A DNA stretch of 64,000 bases from Limanda limanda (GCF_963576545.1 NC_083639.1:27359147-27423146), one strand, 5' to 3'; counted from the first letter of the stretch, positions 1 to 12,527 are shown. Notes: generated by a model from the sequence alone, not told the origin. Translations and numbers: made by a program.

Positions 1-1150
1 ACCGAATGGGAATAGCCGTGATTTCAGATGGTTTAAGATTCCTCAGAGTTTTATAACACCGCAGCTCAGCAACGGGATGAACAAGCAAATATTAAAATGG
101 AAGGTCACTGTGTCAGCGGCTCACGTGTCTGAACTCTACACTTTCCCATCCTGTGTAAAGTCATATGCTATTTCACAGTCATAGGATCAATGGGTCTTTG
201 TTGTGGTTTCTGAAATAGGAGGAACAAAAAAATGAAACAAGAACAAGAGAAGCAAACGTCTGCAGGAATGAGCTGATTTATAAAAAAAAAAAAAGAAAAA
301 GGAGAAGCAGATTTTGCAGTGAGGTGTTTTTGTGTCATTCATTTTAACTCAAGTCCAAACAAGTTGATCGTCTCTTTCTTAGAAATCAAATCATCGAGCC
401 AAAAAAACATCATGGGAAAGAATCAACTTCAAGTTCAAGAACAAGGACAAAAAAAAGCTAAAGAAGGTTTTTCACAACTAGTCATTGGATATTTCAAACG
501 GCAAATACCTTTTAAAAATCTGTGTAGTCGAAGGAAAAATGTTGTTATTGGTAAACAACCTAAATGACGTCATAATTCTCCCTGGGAACTTAATTCATTC
601 TTCAGTATAAATCTGCAAAGAGGCTTAAAGTGAGGAAACAGAGTGAAAACTAATTTCTGTGTGAGACGGCTAAACAAGATTCTGTACAACCTGCAGACTT
701 GTTCTTCAGAGCTCACATCTAAACGTTCAGCTCGTGATACAAGTTTACAAAGAAATCTGATTTAAAAAAGTTCAAAATAAGGTTTAAAGAATTTAATTCG
801 TTGTTCTTCTCTGTTCTGAATTCAATCGGTGTTGAAGTTCTGGGGTCAGCGAGTTCAGCAGACGGAGGGATTACGGAAACAGCAACGTGTGTGTGTGTGT
901 GTGTGTGTGTTTGTGTTCGACCTCCTCCCATTGACACGGGATCCAGGGGTCAAACATGTGAGCGAGCGTGTCTAGACGTGTCCATGTGTGCTGACATGTT
1001 GTGCGACAAAGAGCAGTTTGTCTGGTACTCACTTCTTCAAAGAGACGTCCGAGTGTTTCAGTGTCATTCACATCAACTTCAGCTCTTAATAGTTAATTAA
1101 ATACACATTAAACATGGATCATTACAAAAAGAGTCAAAAGAAACGTACTT
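1..1150. other. Intergenic DNA, no gene seen
   Basis: No reading frame here looks coding. The open frames are short, AT-rich and contain no recognisable domain. The only structure is a short (TG)n tract near 887-911. Confidence 0.5.
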
Positions 1151-1159
1151 CAGACTCTG

Positions 1160-1432
1160 AAATGTTAATGTGTCCCCCCATCCCTCCTTCTATCCATCCC
1201 TCCATCCACACTGCTGAGTGTCACAGGTGGTGAGCAGGATCCCAGCTGACATTGAGGAGTGGGTTACACCGACATATAGAGGATAGAGCCAACCTGAACA
1301 ATCCTTCACACCAGATTCACACCTACATCCACTCGTAGCAACGAACCCACAATCCCCTGGAGGAGGGGCAACGGTGCCAACCTCTGCGCCACCGTCTACA
1401 CAGGGAACACGGTGTTCGAACCCCGGTGAGGA
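1160..1432 (-). repeat. SINE-like teleost interspersed repeat
   Basis: Read on the minus strand, the segment has a tRNA-like head (GGTTCGAAC, then GGTGGCGCAGAGGTTGGCAC) and, further on, the motif CAATGTCAGCTGGGATC. I recognise both from abundant fish short interspersed repeats. It ends in a GGATGGA-rich tail. It is degraded and I did not find a clear target-site duplication. Confidence 0.55.
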
Positions 1433-1439
1433 GTTGGCC

Positions 1440-2340
1440 TCTAAATTCAAAACTCTACTGCAGAACGTTGACCTGAATCTTTAAAAGCTGATTGGTGGAT
1501 TAGTGGTTTTATAACTGGGAGTTTTAACATTCCTTCATGCAAATCTCTCTCCTGTCGCAGGTAAATGCAGATGCTGCCAAGTTCCTGTTGAGCCGAAGCT
1601 TGATGGAAATATGTTGTTATTTTTCATTCTTGCGCTCCGACAGATTTTTGGAAAGGATCGACTGCAGATACAAGTCCGGGCCTGCACTTGCACACATGGC
1701 ATCTGGATTTAAAATGTAAATCAATCCGATTAGTATTCTCCCAAATAGATGCTCTTTATTTATCGGAAAGTATTAAAAACCTTAAGTAGTCTTAACAAAC
1801 TGTACTTTCTACTTTTTGTTATATCACCAATAACCACACATGCGTTTTACTTCTATGTGCAAAATTGACAGTAAAGTTAAGAGAAATCCTAATAAACCGA
1901 AACCAGCTTCTTGTGATAACAGCTCTTTTTGTTGATCAGGTCGTAACAAGAACAGAAGAAGAGAAGATATCAGCCTCTTAATCACTAACTTCACCATCAG
2001 AGGGAAACACACATGGATTGTAAGTAAAAGAGTTAAAAAGGGACTTCGGACTCAGACATGTTGATGTGTCAGCGACGGACGGAGCAGAGACGGAGGAGGG
2101 ACGGCAGCTGGAACAGAGGGAAGAAGAAAACGTCAATGATCAGCTGAGTCAAACGAACTGAGATAAAAGTTAAATAATCATTACTCAGGGAGACTGTTTC
2201 CCTTCTAGAATTCAAAATACGGGAAACAAATAAAAGTGGAACTGCAGGAGGAAAAAAAAAAGACAAATCAAAAGAGCAGGTTTTGGTTTGTGTGTTTGTC
2301 TCATTTTGTGTGATGTGCTCCTTGTCCTCTCCTGTCTCCT
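1440..2340. other. Intergenic DNA, no gene seen
   Basis: Only short open frames without domains occur here. I see no splice-flanked coding exon, RNA gene or clear repeat. Confidence 0.4.
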
Positions 2341-2346
2341 CTGCAG

Positions 2347-2480
2347 CTCCGCCCGGGTCCTCAAGGACACCACCTGGTCTGGGACGGAGGCCTCAGAGGG
2401 ACAGGGCTGCTCAGCCGGGAGGGAATTTTCTTATTTTATCATCTTTCCTTTTAATAAACCCAGTTGGTTGAGTTGATTTA
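2347..2480 (+). other. Possible last exon and poly(A) site of an upstream gene
   Basis: A pyrimidine-rich tract ending CTCCTCTGCAG at 2346 is a strong splice-acceptor match. It is followed by a GC-rich stretch of about 80 bp, then AATAAA at about 2453 and a GT-rich segment (TGTGGTTGTTTC). That is the layout of a terminal exon. Two frames stay open into the AT-rich part, but neither encodes a protein I recognise, and no upstream exon is visible in the first 2.3 kb. This is an inference from signals only and could be chance. Confidence 0.25.
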
Positions 2481-4610
2481 AAGATGTTTCCTGTGGTTGT
2501 TTCACCCGCAACTAAATTAAAAAAGTCATATTATTCGTGACAAGAGCTTCAACAGCTGAGTTTCTACATGAGCTTGGCAGCGATGAAGGAGTGTGGATCC
2601 TCTCTGAGGCGTCTGCTGTCAGTCACGTGTCAGACGTCTGCACAGAGGAGGTAATGAAATAAAGATTCTAAGTGTTGATTTTTTAAATCTGATTGATTAT
2701 CACAGAGAAGTTCATTGTCATTTGTCTGTTTGTCCGTCGGCAGGTTTAATCAAAAAACCCTGAAGCTTGTTGGGAAGAAGACATTCACTTTGAAAACGTT
2801 GACATTGATTGTCATAACCCTAACCCACAAAGAAGAAGAGGAGTAAGAGGTTGTATCATTCTCTTCTCTTAAATCTTCCAATCTGCACATCATATGCACG
2901 CATCTTCAGAAACAGGTTTCTGCCGGCAGTGAACCCAGAGACCTCAGAAAACATATTTATCACAGATAAAGATCCATTTCTTTCAATTCAAGTTGAATTT
3001 GATTTCATTTGTTATCGTGCAATGTTTTAATTTAACGACGTTAAATGTTTTGTTGCTTTTTACACTCTTTGCTCTGTTTTTTTGATATTTTTTTTCATTT
3101 TGTTTTAAGCCTGTTCAGTGCTTTACTCAACTGTGGCCGTTTTAAACCTGATAAATGAACTTTGACTTGATGTGAAAGAGTGTGAACGGGTCTGTAGGAG
3201 TTGATGTGAGACGACAGCAGGAGATCCTCAGCCGGTGTCACCACAAGTGAAGTGAAGACGTTTCTAACAAAGCAGAAATAAAGAAAACCACAATCTGAAA
3301 AGGAAAAACCAGAGACGTACACGGACTAGGATCCAATAAATGAATAATCATACACCTGCAGCTGCCGTTACAAGCTGTTAATCCCAGCTCTGGTCATAAT
3401 GTGGTTTCAGACACGATGTGTTGCATCACCGCTAATCAGTCGGCATCCCTGCACACAGAAACTGTTACATAATCTTATTTATGTAATATCTTAATCTCAG
3501 TGTCAACAAGGAGTGGCCAAGACTGAGGAGGAGGAGGGAGGAGGAGAAGGAGGAGGAGGAGGAGGAGGAGGAATGGGGCCAGAGGTCGATAACGACACCT
3601 GTTTCTGACGCCTGTATTCATCCTGGCTTTGAGCAACTGGTTTTCTTTATTATAAGTCAATGATGGATAACATTCTTTTCAAAAGTCACCTGCCTCCCAA
3701 CAAGGAAAAATGACAATTTGAATGAGGGAATTAGCCAGTGGATGTTTAATCAAGAGGAATTACAGTGAATGTTATTTCCTGTAAGAGCTCAGAGAGACGA
3801 CATTAATCGGTTGAAACACACACAGAGGCTTCACGTCACTTTACAAACTGAATGATCTGATTTGACACATTTGATTTCTGATCCCAGAACGCGACGGCAG
3901 CGACCTGCACAGAGCGATGAGCCCATAAAAACCCCACATTCATTGATTTCATGTCTCACCCGCTGCTGTTGTCTTTGGCCTGTGTGAAGTTTGTGTGTCC
4001 TGGCACCGCTCGCCCTCTCTGTGTCTCTGTCTTGTTCAAATGTTCCCCTCTGTTCGTGGAAAAGAGCCAGAGGAGGAATGCTTTGTGTGCTTTTAACCCT
4101 TTGTCCGGCCCTGATCTGTTCATCCTCCGCCTGTGATCTCTGCAGCTGGAAGCACATCCCAGTGACGTCGCCGCTGCAGCGCTCACACGCAGACAAAGGA
4201 AGGGCTTCCTGGACGGGATTACACGGTGACTCAGAGCTCGGTGTCCCAAAGGAACCTTTAGAAACCTCCACACTCCGCTTTCACCCCAGGAGCCGTTTGA
4301 GCGGCTGATTTGAAACTTGGAGCGTTTGCCTACAGTGGAAGCGACAGATTGAACTGAAACCGAGGCCTGGACCTTCCTCCTGTGAATCCATCGTTACACA
4401 TCCGTCACCAAGGATGTTGCAAACTTTAACACTGTTGAAAGTACAAACGTTTAAAGTTTAAAGGACACATGCCTTCCTGCAGCACGAAGGATTTGCATGT
4501 GTGTGGGTTTCCTGTAGATGCTCTGGCTTCCTCCCGCCGAGCACAGACATGCAGATGATGGCTCTGAAGTGTGAATGCTTGTTTGTCGGCCGACAGCGAC
4601 CTGTGTCTTC
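2481..4610. other. Intergenic DNA with a GGA repeat
   Basis: No coding exon was recognised. A (GGA)n tract lies at about 3524-3572. The minus-strand open frame at 3831-4271 (146 codons) has no domain and low-complexity, Arg/Ser-rich composition, so I do not call it a gene. Confidence 0.4.
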
Positions 4611-4614
4611 TGCC

Positions 4615-5226
4615 CATCCCGGCTGCAGTCAGGCTCTACAACACCAGCACCACCTGATAATGTTGTAGTCCCTGTCTATTATCTTTATCTCCACTCAACC
4701 TCTCACCATAGCTGTATTTGTATTTTTATTTTTCTTATTTATTTTTTATTTTTTTACTCAGATCACTACTATGCACAATAATATTCAACACTTTACATCT
4801 ATATTTATATCATGGTCACTTATAATGGTTACATTGCAATATTTATATTTTCCTTTATACTATCTTGTAGTATTATTTATATTATGGTCACTTACTTTTA
4901 ATTATTTTTTCTGTATCATGGTCACTACTGTTGCAATATTACTTATAATACTTTTGTTTTCATTACAATAACACTTACATCACTCCACTTTCTCCCCAGT
5001 ACCTGCTTTTGCACAGTGTCTGTTTTGCAGGTTGTTTTTGTTTTCTGTATATTTTTACTCTCATTATGTGTAGTTTAGTAGTGTATATATTTTGATCTTT
5101 CTTTTTTATTGTTGCTTCGGCACTGTTATTTAAATTCTGTTTTTCTCTTTTTGCTGTAACAAGTGAATTTCCCCGTTGTGTGGATAAATAAAGAAATCTA
5201 ATCTAATCTAATCTAATCTAATCTAA
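4615..5226 (+). repeat. 3' end of a non-LTR retrotransposon (LINE)
   Basis: The segment ends with a motif common at the 3' end of fish LINE copies (GTGAATTTCCCC, GTGTGGATAAATAAAG), followed directly by a short tandem ATCTA tail at about 5197-5226. A simple-repeat tail after such a sequence is typical of CR1/L2/Rex-type LINEs. The AT-rich body upstream has no intact reading frame. The 5' boundary is approximate. Confidence 0.5.
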
Positions 5227-5265
5227 TTGTCACCTGGGATCGGCTCCAGCATGGTTCCTAACAAC

Positions 5266-5620
5266 CACTGGTGTATAAAGTACTTGAAAGCCATACTTGA
5301 GTAAAAGTACAGATATCTGAACTGAAAGTGACTTCGGTAAAAGTAGAAGTCTCCCGTCAGAAAATGACTTGAGTAAAAGTCTTAAAGTAGCTCATATTAA
5401 AAGTACTTAAGTATCAAAAGTATCTGGTGTTGAAATGTACTTAAGTATCAAAAGTAACAGTACAAGTACCAAAATTAAAAATGCAAAGTGCTTTTTATAG
5501 TAGACCTATACAGACACAAAACAACCCAAAATTTTTCTCCTCAAGATTTATCTCAACTGACTGAAAAAATTGAACAACAATGTGAATATAATGTATATAA
5601 TGTAAAAATGTTGAACCCTA

Positions 5621-5699
<79 letters not shown>

Positions 5700-5892
5700 C
5701 AACCTCCGCTGCCCGAGTAACGAGCCAGTTTGAGAATGTAAGAAGTAGAAAGTACAGATATTTTTGTTCAAATGTAACGAGTAAAAGTAAAAAGTCGTCA
5801 GGAAAAGAAATACTCAAGTAAAGTACAGATATGTGAAAAATCTACTTAAGTACAGAAACAAAGTATTTCTACCTCGTTACTTCCCACCACTG
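5266..5892 (+). mobile_element. Non-autonomous hAT transposon (MITE), complete
   Basis: The 627-bp element is flanked by a perfect 8-bp target-site duplication, CTAACAAC, at 5258-5265 and 5893-5900. The ends are imperfect inverted repeats: CACTGGTGTATAAAGTACTT on the left, and CAGTGGTGGGAAGTAACGAG on the right when read inward. The interior is rich in AGTACTTAAGTA-type motifs, known from an abundant fish hAT family. There is no transposase frame. A (GA)n microsatellite of about 75 bp sits inside it at 5622-5697. Confidence 0.88.
5622..5697 (+). repeat. (GA)n microsatellite inside the hAT MITE
   Basis: This is a nearly pure GA dinucleotide tract of about 38 units. The Leu-Ser repeat frames read from its minus strand are artefacts. 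Confidence 0.95.
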
Positions 5893-5979
5893 CTAACAAC
5901 AACTATCAGGCACATTTAGGGGACTGATATCTCTGAATGTGAGAAATTGACTGATGAGCCTTATAGTTGAAGTGTATCC

Positions 5980-7290
5980 GCTCTACTGAGGGACATTCCA
6001 GTTTGTCTGCAGGTCAGATGGAGTGAGCTCCAGCCGCCCTGTGACCCAGGGAGGAAAAGCAGAGAATGGATGAAACGCGTGGGAATAAATGTGTGAATAA
6101 ACCTGTAATTTCCTCACGTGACATGTGAGGGGGCTTGTGTTCAGGCGGGAGAGGACACTTTATACACGTGAGGCTGAGTCAGACCTGACGAACTGGATCA
6201 ACACGTAGCTTCTGCAAACACAGGGGCATGAATTCTATAAAGGAACAAAGATGAGTTCCATCCCTTCATAATCCTGGATTATTGTCGTGATGAAAGCTGA
6301 AATAATGACCTCTGTGGTAACTTTGCAGGATCTGTTTAAACCTGATCTAAGAATTAGACAGTTTACTATCACACAAAGAGAAGACTTCAGGACATTGAGA
6401 ACATTCATGTTTCCACTTCCAGGGCAGGGTCAATCATTTCATTTATGCAGTTAAACTTTATTTTCATGACATAACTAATAAATGATCTAGAATCTAGTTA
6501 ATAAATAATAGTTCCCTGAAGAGCAGATCTCTCCTCTCACGTCTCACGGTGTCGTCACGCTGAAGCTCACTCCCCTCCTGCACATGTACGTCCAGTCTAT
6601 ATGCTCTCTCCTCTGATTGGCTCCCTGAGATTCACTGCGGAGACTTGGCCAATGAGAAACGGGAGCGATGAGAGAAGCAACGCAGCGGTGAGCCGGTGAG
6701 ACGTGTGTTGCGTCATGGTGGAAAGAGCCAGAAACCAGAGCCGCTGAGAAGTCAGAGTTGTGTCAAATGAAACTGGGACATCAGGAGGAAAATGTCCAAA
6801 TCCAGATGATCAGGGGACAGCAGCTAAAATATGACTTTTGTTTATGAAAATAAATAAATGACAAGACACTATTTTCCATTGTGATAAGTTTAAACTTTAA
6901 TAATCATATCCACTTCATAAGATACGAAATTTGCAGCAAGAGTCAAAAATAGGCATCAGTTGGTAATAATAAGTAACATGCAATACTGAAGTGTAAGGAT
7001 AATAATACAAATATATAAAATATATAATAAAATACAACATAACTGCAACCTTCGATCACATGACCTTCAACCTTCTTATGTAACTTTTTAATACAAACGC
7101 ACAAAGTCGCTTGAAATTTGAACAAATGACAAATAAAGATTCATATTTTGATTCACAAAAATGAATTTAGGATGAATGTGTAGCATCTGTCCAGTGACTA
7201 CAGATGAATATTACACCCATGTTTATTAGTGTGGACTGTCCCTGTTGAATAAATAACAATAAGGAAGTTAATTTCAGAGGTATAGAAACA
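5980..7290. other. Intergenic DNA; SINE-tail fragment and paired CCAAT boxes
   Basis: Positions 6020-6070 (GAGCTCCAGCCGCCCTGTGA, later GAATGGATGAA) resemble the tail of the common fish SINE core. An ATTGG at about 6616 and a CCAAT at about 6650, in a moderately GC-rich stretch (6540-6730), could be promoter elements, but no transcript can be attached to them. The remainder is AT-rich with no coding signal. Confidence 0.35.
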
Positions 7291-7299
7291 AAAGTACTA

Positions 7300-7850
7300 T
7301 ATTTTAAGCCTGATGATGAAAAGGCATCATTTAATGTATCTGAAATCATCCTGTGGGGAACATGAATACATTTCACTAATTCTTCAACGATCCATCCAGA
7401 AGTTGTCGAGACGTTTTCCTGAAACCGAAGCAGAGCAAACATGTAAATCTGCTGTTTGTCCCACAGAGTTGGGTTCAGCCTCCGGAGACAATGAATGATC
7501 TTATTAAATTAAATCCCACATTAGATCGACGTTGAGATATTTTACTGCAAACCTGGAAACTTTCATCAGCTGATTGCTCTGGACCAACATGCAGAAGATC
7601 GTCAAAATCATTAAGAGTTATCCTCTGGAGAGCATGAATGTTTTATTTTTAATCAAATTTAGTGTCAATCCATTGAGTCGACATCAGGATATTTCACAGA
7701 AAACTCAGATTTTTGAATCACGCTGGAACCACATGCAGAGGATCATCAAGCTCAGTGGTGCGTCCTCTGGGGAACATGAGTCGTTTTACCTCATTGTGTT
7801 GCATTCTATCGGACAGACGTTAATATAGTTTAACCTGGACCCAAAGTATT
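7300..7850 (+). repeat. Degraded interspersed repeat with internal duplication
   Basis: Variants of one module recur: CTCTGGGGAACATGA... with ATCCA and GTCGAGA or GTCGACATCAGGATATTTC. They start at about 7351, 7622 and 7768. The module matches a widespread old fish repeat that I recognise only by its consensus wording. It is not coding. Boundaries are approximate. Confidence 0.4.
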
Positions 7851-8234
7851 TAATAGATTCACTCCACACAGATGGGTTGTAGACGACAAATATTTTACTC
7901 TGCGTGCATTTTACTTTCCCGTCTCCAAGCAACTGTAAAAACAATGCTGTTAAGAAATGAAGGTAAAAGAAACCCAACATTATTCCACTAAGGTCACAGA
8001 AAGCGGTTTCTGGAATCGTTGACCAAACTGCTGCTGTTCAGGGCTCTGCCTCAGGGAGGGTCTGCCATCAGAGAGGAGGAGAAAGTCAAGAGGCCTCACT
8101 CTGTTTGCAATTCCAGACCCGACGACCATCACCAAAGAACACTATATTTCTTCTTACTAAATTAGAATTTAATTTTTTTTATATAATATGACCTATTATA
8201 GACCCATGACCCTCTCGACTAATTGATAGGATAC

Positions 8235-8880
<646 letters not shown>

Positions 8881-9119
8881 TACATAGGTTTAGTTTACTT
8901 TATTACACATGTCATAATACATTTATATGGATATACTCTATAATTGCATATGCAACATATATGCTCATATAATCCATACACATGTCTGATTAGATTATGC
9001 AGACATCAGTGACATGGAGGGAACCGACTGCGATGCAACAACTTGTCCCTCGGCTTCTTATCTCCGGTCACACTCGTGTCTGCAGCATCTCGCCTCCATA
9101 GACGATCCTTTCGATGTAC

Positions 9120-9231
9120 AACACGGGGCCAGGAGGGGGCGTGGCCGTGCCGGCGGTGGTCTGGCCGCTGATTGGTCGGGGGCGGGGCCTACGCGTCCCG
9201 GTATAAAGCGTGAGAGCGCGCGGCGGAGGGG
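9120..9231 (+). promoter_or_regulatory. TATA-containing GC-rich promoter of the osgin gene
   Basis: GTATAAAG at 9201-9208 is a good TATA box inside a CpG-rich stretch. A GC box (GGGGCGGGG) lies at about 9179-9187 and an ATTGG (inverted CCAAT) at about 9171. Initiation would be expected near 9230. The downstream CpG-rich segment ends at a good splice donor, which supports a non-coding first exon. The link to the coding exons 4.8 kb downstream is inferred from strand and position. Confidence 0.6.
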
Positions 9232-9401
9232 CCGCAGCTCGAGCTCGACGTGACGCGCGCGCACATCCCGGACTCACGAGCTCACGCGAGGAGAGAACAA
9301 AGCGACATGAGCGCGTGAGACTCAGCGACAGAGACACAAAGACACAAAGACACGAGGGGACGCAGAGACGCAAGGAGGCGGAGGCGTGTGTGTGCGTGTG
9401 C
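9232..9401 (+). other. Predicted non-coding exon 1 of the osgin gene
   Basis: The segment runs from the expected TATA-directed start to the donor GTGAGT at 9402-9407. It is GC-rich and purine-rich, with GACACAAAGACACAAAGACAC repeats. The coding sequence starts only at 14239, just inside the next exon, so an upstream 5' UTR exon is required somewhere. This is the best candidate. The exact start is not determined. Confidence 0.5.
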
Positions 9402-9491
9402 GTGAGTAACCTTCATCTATCATATGTAACGAGCAGCCGGGCGCGTGCACGCTGCCGCACATGCGTCATGGAGGTCACCCGAGGATGAGGT

Positions 9492-9535
9492 GGGGGGGGG
9501 GGGGGGCGTGTTACTGGAACCCCCCCCACCCCCCC
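9492..9535. repeat. Poly-G tract facing a poly-C tract
   Basis: Fifteen consecutive Gs (9492-9506) are followed, after 13 bases, by C-runs at about 9520-9535. The two can pair into a hairpin or form quadruplex/i-motif structures. It lies about 90 bp into the predicted first intron of osgin. Confidence 0.85.
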
Positions 9536-9539
9536 TCCC

Positions 9540-10070
9540 TTGAATTCAACTTATGCATTCAAGATATAAAACTTTATTTATAATGACTTCACTGTTACAC
9601 TGGGTTCAGTGGAGGATGAAGTATATTAAGGTGTAATTACATCATCCACACAAAAATTATTCATATTTTGTGTCCCCGAGCTTTTTGCTTGGATCACAAA
9701 TAAAAGCAAAGTTAATGCAAAACACCACAATTCACACTGGAATTAATCTTGTGCTTTGTGCGAGTTAATATTATTACACGTGCTGTATTTTGAAAGAAGC
9801 ATTTTGACATTTGGTGAAGGTTCAGCTCATTTGTGCATAAACGTAAAGTTACCAGTGAGTATTAATCACGCGCGTAAAGTATATTTAATTTCAAACTACA
9901 CCAACTGTGTGACATTAACTTAATAAGGATTGGTCAGCCCAGGGGCTCTAAAGCTTCATGTTGCAGACCACACATCATATTTCTATTAATTCCATAGACT
10001 GCTGAGGCAGCTGTTCTCAAATGGAAGATAATTAAAAAGTCATTAGCCGTGTGGCCGGTGGTGTGGCAGC
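9540..10070. other. Intron 1 of osgin, unique AT-rich part
   Basis: I see no exon, repeat family or RNA gene in this stretch. Confidence 0.4.
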
Positions 10071-10073
10071 TGG

Positions 10074-10583
10074 GCGGCTGCAGGAGGAGGAGGAGGTCAG
10101 GAGAGAGAAGGAGCAGGTGGGAGCTGGCCCGGAGGCAGGAGGAGGAGGAGGGTGTGGAGTCAGGTGGGAGCTGGGCCAGGTGGCTGCAGGAGGAGGAGGA
10201 GGTCAGGAGAGAGAAGGAGCAGAAGCCCTGTGGAGTCAGGTGGGAGCTGGGCCAGGTGGCTGCAGGAGGAGGAGGAGGTCAGGAGAGAGAAGGAGCAGGA
10301 GCCGTGTGGAGTCAGGTGGGAGCTTGGCCAGGTGGCTGCAGGAGGAGGAGGAGGAGGAGGTCAGGAGAGAGAAGGAGCCGTGTGGAGTCAGGTGGGAGCT
10401 GGGCCAGGTGGCTGCAGGAGGAGGAGGAGGAGGTCAGGAGAGAGAAGGAGCAGGAGCCGTGTGGAGTCAGGTGGGAGCTTGGCCAGGTGGCTGCAGGAGG
10501 AGGAGGAGGAGGAGGTCAGGAGAGAGAAGGAGCCGTGTGGAGTCAGGTGGGAGCTGGGCCAGGCGGCTGCAGGAGGAGGAGAT
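10074..10583 (+). repeat. G/A-rich minisatellite (73-82 bp unit)
   Basis: The landmark GTCAGGAGAGAGAAGGAG recurs at 10096, 10202, 10278, 10360, 10433 and 10515 (spacings 106, 76, 82, 73 and 82). Each unit also holds GTGGAGTCAGGTGGGAGCT, GGCCAGGTGGCTGCAG and a variable run of GGA triplets. The differences between units are mainly multiples of three in the GGA run. All three plus-strand frames are open through it because the unit has no stop triplet. This does not indicate coding. Confidence 0.95.
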
Positions 10584-10599
10584 CTTGTTTACAGTCAAA

Positions 10600-12470
10600 T
10601 AGCCCTGGATGTATCTGGGCGTGGAGACTGTGTGATTGACAGCTTGTCGGGGGTCAATAGGTGCAGATAGCAGGTGTAGGTGTGTCCTCAGCCCCTCAGT
10701 TAGGCTCCTCCCCTGCTTTTCTATATATATATATGGTTACTTCTAGTTGGAAAAAACCAAAACAATCTGCCAAACTCAAGGCTTGGAGCCGGCTTGTTGC
10801 AAACAGACGGTGGAGAGAATAAGATCTGAACCTGAAGGTGAGCTGCATCCGAGAGAATTGGAGAGAGAGGTGAGGTGGAGGGGAGAGAGAGGGGGAGTCA
10901 AAGAGGAGTTCTAATAATGATAATAAGAGATGTAAATATATCCTTAACAACAACAGCAGCACCTGTTTTATCTAATTCTAAATGAAAGTTAACTTACTTA
11001 CTGAGATAATCTGATACTTTTCAAATTCGCTCCCAAAGTACAAGGAAGGATTTTTCCAGCTGATTCACGACCAGAGGAAGTAAAGTTATTACATGTGAGT
11101 GTTATGATTGTGTTGCAATGAAAGAGGCTGAATTCACAAAGTGCCGACTCACCCAACACGCACGCTGAGGGGAGAAGTGCTGTGTCACTGTTGTCCAAGA
11201 CGTTTATTGGTTTTAATGACAGGTAATAAATTCCTCGTGGCACCGGCAGCTCTGATGGTGCCACGAGGAAACTTTAGATAACGACTTAGTTCTCACAGAG
11301 AGTTAGTTTAGTTTCTTGAGGAGGAAACTAGTTTCACAAGTTTTCACGAGCACATTCATCCCAAGTGAATCTGAGGGGGAGGGGCCTGTTTGGCTGTGCG
11401 GTTGTGCGGTTGTGAGCAGATTTGATGCCTTCAGGTTGAGTAGAGAACACATTTGTCTGCATCAGGTGAATAAAAGTCAAGGCAATGGACAGATCAGAGT
11501 TAAAACAGCAGAATAAATACTTTCTCAAAACATTCAAGCAGGTAGTATTTAAATAAGAGGTTTTTGGAATGTGCATGTGAACGTGTGTGTGCATGAGCGA
11601 TGCTTCACTTTGCTGTAGCTGCTGGCCAATGCAAAATGCACTCTAGGAAACTGTGTGCACACTCCAGTGAAAACTCAACCGTTCATTTACGATGTAATAG
11701 GTAGTAGGCGGTACTTAAGTTTAAAGTTAGTACGAGAACAGAGTATCCATATCAATCATCTCAGTTCACTTGGTTTGTTTGGTTCATTAAAATCCGCTCC
11801 GGGCGAGTAACTTTAACCAGTTTGATACTGTGCAAACCGGTTGTTCCAGAGAAGTAGCCTGCAGCAATATTATTATGAGTATTATTATTATTATATATTA
11901 TGACTAACTGAGTCGCTAATCTGTGACAAGCGGATGGAGATGAAAAGTCAGTATTTGTGTGTATTCGTGTGTGTTTTGGGCTGAAAACAAGAAGAGACGC
12001 GACAGACTTCAGTCTCCAAGAAAACTTAAAGTGCGGCAAAGTGACAGCTCTTAGGATTTGAAGCTGAAGGAGACGAGTGGTTGTGTCTTGAGCCGTGTTA
12101 TCAAGGTCCTGTCAGAAACCTAAAGCTGCTATATGCAGGAACCGGGGGAAAGTATTAACCAAATTAACAGACACCAGCAATATTAGGTGAGTTAAAGGTC
12201 ATAAATGTTTGTCGGAGACATTTTGGGGTTAATTCCCCAGCCCTAGTTTGGGATTTAAAAAAAAACAACAGCTTCATTCTTCCATTTTTTCAATAATAAA
12301 CAAGGAACAGAACACAATGGGCTCAAGTGACTCAGACGGTAATGAGGTGGGGTCTTTACTGTAAGTCAGGTGATCGCTGCTGGTTCCTGGTAAACACACT
12401 TCAGAGTTTTCTGCCAGAGAGTGAAAGCCGCTCCACATGTAGGCTAGTGGGGCTGCACGTCGCTGTGTAC
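10600..12470. other. Intron 1 of osgin, no further gene seen
   Basis: A GAGAGAGGTGAGG-rich patch lies near 10857-10900 and a small inverted repeat at 11236-11270 (CCTCGTGGCACC... GGTGCCACGAGG). No coding exon was recognised. Confidence 0.4.
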
Positions 12471-12473
12471 AGT

Positions 12474-12527
12474 ATGTGTGTGTGTGTCTGTGTGTGTGTG
12501 TGTCTGTGTGTGTGTGTGTGTGTGTCT
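12474..12527 (+). repeat. (TG)n microsatellite
   Basis: TG dinucleotide tract with a few TC interruptions, within the predicted first intron of osgin. Confidence 0.9.

Noticed and set aside
3831..4271. Minus-strand open frame of 146 codons, with overlapping 105-codon frames on both strands
   Set aside because: No domain, no splice support and open in several frames, so it reflects a stop-poor GC-richer stretch.
10049..10670. Three overlapping plus-strand frames of 172-196 codons
   Set aside because: They come from a stop-free minisatellite unit. All three frames are open, which is not expected of a real gene.
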